Source of the DNA: Deltaproteobacteria bacterium
Lineage (GTDB): Bacteria; Desulfobacterota; Desulfobulbia; Desulfobulbales; Desulfocapsaceae
DNA: 15,155 bases
Assembly (NCBI GenBank): GCA_021779275.1
Contig: JAJYAX010000001.1
Span: 1 to 15,155, forward strand
Direction of reading: 5' to 3'
In this document: positions 13,443 to 15,155 of the stretch, one piece after another
How positions within the stretch are numbered: the first letter of the stretch is position 1
Layout of the letters: each line of letters begins with the position of its first letter
Translations under genes and position numbers: made by a program
The notes under the pieces: generated by a model
The model's database searches: none
What the model saw: the letters and a program-made list of their open reading frames with translations, nothing else
Told to the model about the DNA's origin: nothing

Positions 13443-15155
13443 ATGCCGTCTTCGGAAGGCAGCTGTTTTTGGCTGAACGGTCTCATTAAAGCAATGAAGA
13501 AAAATCTCCGCAAGCTCCTTCCTGGTGAAAACACCCGGATAATTGTCATCGCCGCTTTCATCGGCCTGATGGCAGGTATTTTGAATATTATCTTCCGGTC
13601 TACAGTACACCTGGTCCACAAGGTCATCTTTGACGGGGGCTCCGGCCTCCTCGGTATCGGAAAAGGCGGATGGCATCTGATCCTGCTCCCGTTGATCCCG
13701 ATAACCGGCATGATCCTGATAATCCCGCTATCCCTTCTCTTTCCGGGAGAGATAAACGGCTATGGCTTCACCAAATTCCTGCGCAAGGTTAACCTGGAAG
13801 ACGGCTTCATTACGGCGAGAAGCATTGTCCTGAAGATAATCTCAACAGCCCTGACAATCGGGACCGGCAATTCAGCAGGGGTTGAAGGCCCTATCGCTCA
13901 GATCGGCGGGGCAATGGGGTCTCAGGTCGGCAAATTTTTCCGGGTCTCCGGCTACCAGATGAAGGTTTATATTGCCGCCGGTTGCGCGGGCGGTATTGCA
14001 GGAATTTTCAACGCCCCAATCGCCGGGATCTTTTTTGCCTCGGAAATCGTTCTGCTCGGCACATATGAAATCGCCTCTTTCGCTCCCTTGGTGGTCGCCT
14101 CTGCTCTTTCAACCGTGCTGACGAGGGCCTATTTCGGTAGAGATCCGGCATTTATCATCCCCAGTTATATGATGGTGAATCCCTTAGTGGAGGTTCCTCT
14201 TTATGTTCTGATGGCCATCATCATCGGCATCCTGGCAGTGGTGAATACCCATATTTTCTATTATATCCGCGATACATACGCCGAATTGAAAATCCATCCC
14301 CAGTTGAAACCAATCACCGGGGCGTTCATTATCGGATGTGCAGGTATCACATTCCCGCAGATTCTCGGCGATAGATATGATTTCATTCAGGATATCCTTC
14401 ATGGCCACATGCTCCCTTTGGGAGTCCTGTTTGCTCTTATTTTTTTAAAAATCGTGGCCACGGCGATCACCCTCGGGTCCGGCGGATCGGGTGGCGTTTT
14501 TGCACCTGCCCTTTTTATCGGGGCCATGATCGGTGCAACCTTTGGCTACATCGTCCATCTCTTTTTCCCAACCATGACGGCTGGTCCAGGCGCATATGCG
14601 ACGGTAGGCATCGGCGCCTTCCTGGCCGCATCCACCCACGCGCCAATGACCGCGATCTTCCTTCTCTTTGAGATGACGGGGAGTTACCAGATTATAGTGC
14701 CGATAATGCTCACCTCCATCATCGGCACTATGGTTGCTAAGAAATTTCTCGTAGATTCGATAGATACGGTCGATTTCACACGGGAAGGCATCAATATTCA
14801 TGAGGGGAGGGAGACGGCGATCATGAAATCACTTCGCGTCGGCGCCGTATTCACTGAAGATGTAGAATTCATCAGCGAGCGGGCGAATGTCAATCATCTT
14901 CTGGAACTCTTTCGGATGACCAAGGGCGGGTTTTATTTTCCGGTCGTTGACGATTCCGGCCAGATGACAGGTATCGTTTCAATGCAAGATGTCAAAAATC
15001 TGCTCTACAGGGGTGAACAAGACAGGGTCTGCTATCTGGTTGGGGCTATCTGCAGCAGGGATGTGATTATGCTCACCCCAGACGACACCCTGTTTACCGC
15101 AATGCAACTTTTTGATCTGAAAGGGATCGAGGAGATCCCCGTGGTCGAGGACAGA
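13443..15155 (+). CDS. CLC-family chloride channel/transporter with CBS domains, 3' end cut by window
   Basis: Product: a membrane anion channel or H+/anion exchanger of the CLC family; 571 residues are visible and the frame is open to the right edge. CLC landmarks in order: GYGFT (106-110) at the GSGIP position; GVEGP (146-150) at the GREGP position, keeping the gating glutamate (E148); FNAPIAGIFFASEI (189-202); GSGGSGGVFAPALF (345-358) at the GxFxP position; and APMTAIFLLFEMTG (400-413). The C-terminal half holds CBS1 (about 465-522) and the start of CBS2 (about 530-571), a cytosolic pair that usually binds adenine nucleotides. The residues aligned with E. coli ClcA Ser107, Glu203 and Tyr445 appear to be Tyr107, Ile202 and Asp441. 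Neither the ATG at 13443 nor the one at 13494 (MKKNLRKLL) has a clear ribosome site; 13494 is a serious alternative. An upstream in-frame TAA at 13422 limits the start. The gene is transcribed divergently from the signalling cluster. Confidence 0.9.
   Translation, partial: MPSSEGSCFWLNGLIKAMKKNLRKLLPGENTRIIVIAAFIGLMAGILNIIFRSTVHLVHKVIFDGGSGLLGIGKGGWHLILLPLIPITGMILIIPLSLLFPGEINGYGFTKFLRKVNLEDGFITARSIVLKIISTALTIGTGNSAGVEGPIAQIGGAMGSQVGKFFRVSGYQMKVYIAAGCAGGIAGIFNAPIAGIFFASEIVLLGTYEIASFAPLVVASALSTVLTRAYFGRDPAFIIPSYMMVNPLVEVPLYVLMAIIIGILAVVNTHIFYYIRDTYAELKIHPQLKPITGAFIIGCAGITFPQILGDRYDFIQDILHGHMLPLGVLFALIFLKIVATAITLGSGGSGGVFAPALFIGAMIGATFGYIVHLFFPTMTAGPGAYATVGIGAFLAASTHAPMTAIFLLFEMTGSYQIIVPIMLTSIIGTMVAKKFLVDSIDTVDFTREGINIHEGRETAIMKSLRVGAVFTEDVEFISERANVNHLLELFRMTKGGFYFPVVDDSGQMTGIVSMQDVKNLLYRGEQDRVCYLVGAICSRDVIMLTPDDTLFTAMQLFDLKGIEEIPVVEDR

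Overview
This window looks like a chromosomal segment from a Gram-negative anaerobe. The closest fit is a deltaproteobacterial (Desulfobacterota-type) lineage. That is an inference from the gene content: a cbiMQO-type metal importer, an NtrC-family regulator with a GAFTSA loop, many soluble PAS/hybrid kinases and an HDOD-domain kinase. No rRNA or marker gene confirms it. I see no tRNA, rRNA, IS element, phage gene or CRISPR array. Everything from base 1 to about 13,000 reads on the minus strand. Only the last gene, a CLC-type chloride transporter, reads on the plus strand.

Region A (1-4251, minus) is a metal-transport and redox block, in transcription order cbiM-cbiQ-cbiO-sthA, with gaps of 27, 29 and 65 bases. 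CbiM is the substrate-specific subunit, CbiQ the coupling membrane protein and CbiO the ATPase of an ECF-type Co2+/Ni2+ importer. The following gene encodes a flavoprotein of the soluble transhydrogenase (SthA) type and runs off the left edge just past the usual family C-terminus. CbiM carries a signal peptide that should expose an N-terminal Met-His, with a second His at mature position 67, the geometry known from NikM/CbiM metal sites. CbiO ends in an unusual His/Cys-rich tail.

Region B (4493-13003, minus) holds five consecutive signal-transduction genes. In transcription order they are: an HDOD-GAF histidine kinase; a REC-PAS-kinase-REC hybrid; a PAS-PAS-kinase-REC hybrid; a sigma-54-dependent NtrC-type regulator whose start overlaps the previous stop by 8 bases; and a small REC protein ending in a four-cysteine (CxxC...CxxC) module. 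No transmembrane segment is apparent in any of them, so their inputs should be cytoplasmic. The NtrC-type protein is the only recognisable DNA-binding output. The larger gaps between these genes (101-281 bases) suggest several transcription units rather than one operon.

Region C (13004-15155) begins with a divergent intergenic region of about 440 bases. It contains an extended -10 promoter and short inverted repeats. It is followed by a CLC chloride channel/antiporter with C-terminal CBS domains, cut by the right edge. The CLC keeps the gating glutamate, but several other residues that define the anion and proton pathway in E. coli ClcA appear substituted.

The most unusual points are the all-cytoplasmic kinase cluster with recurring cysteine motifs next to a Ni/Co importer and a redox enzyme, the HDOD-kinase fusion, the His/Cys tail on CbiO, and the atypical CLC ion pathway. 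I do not see a clear-cut unknown defence or mobile system.
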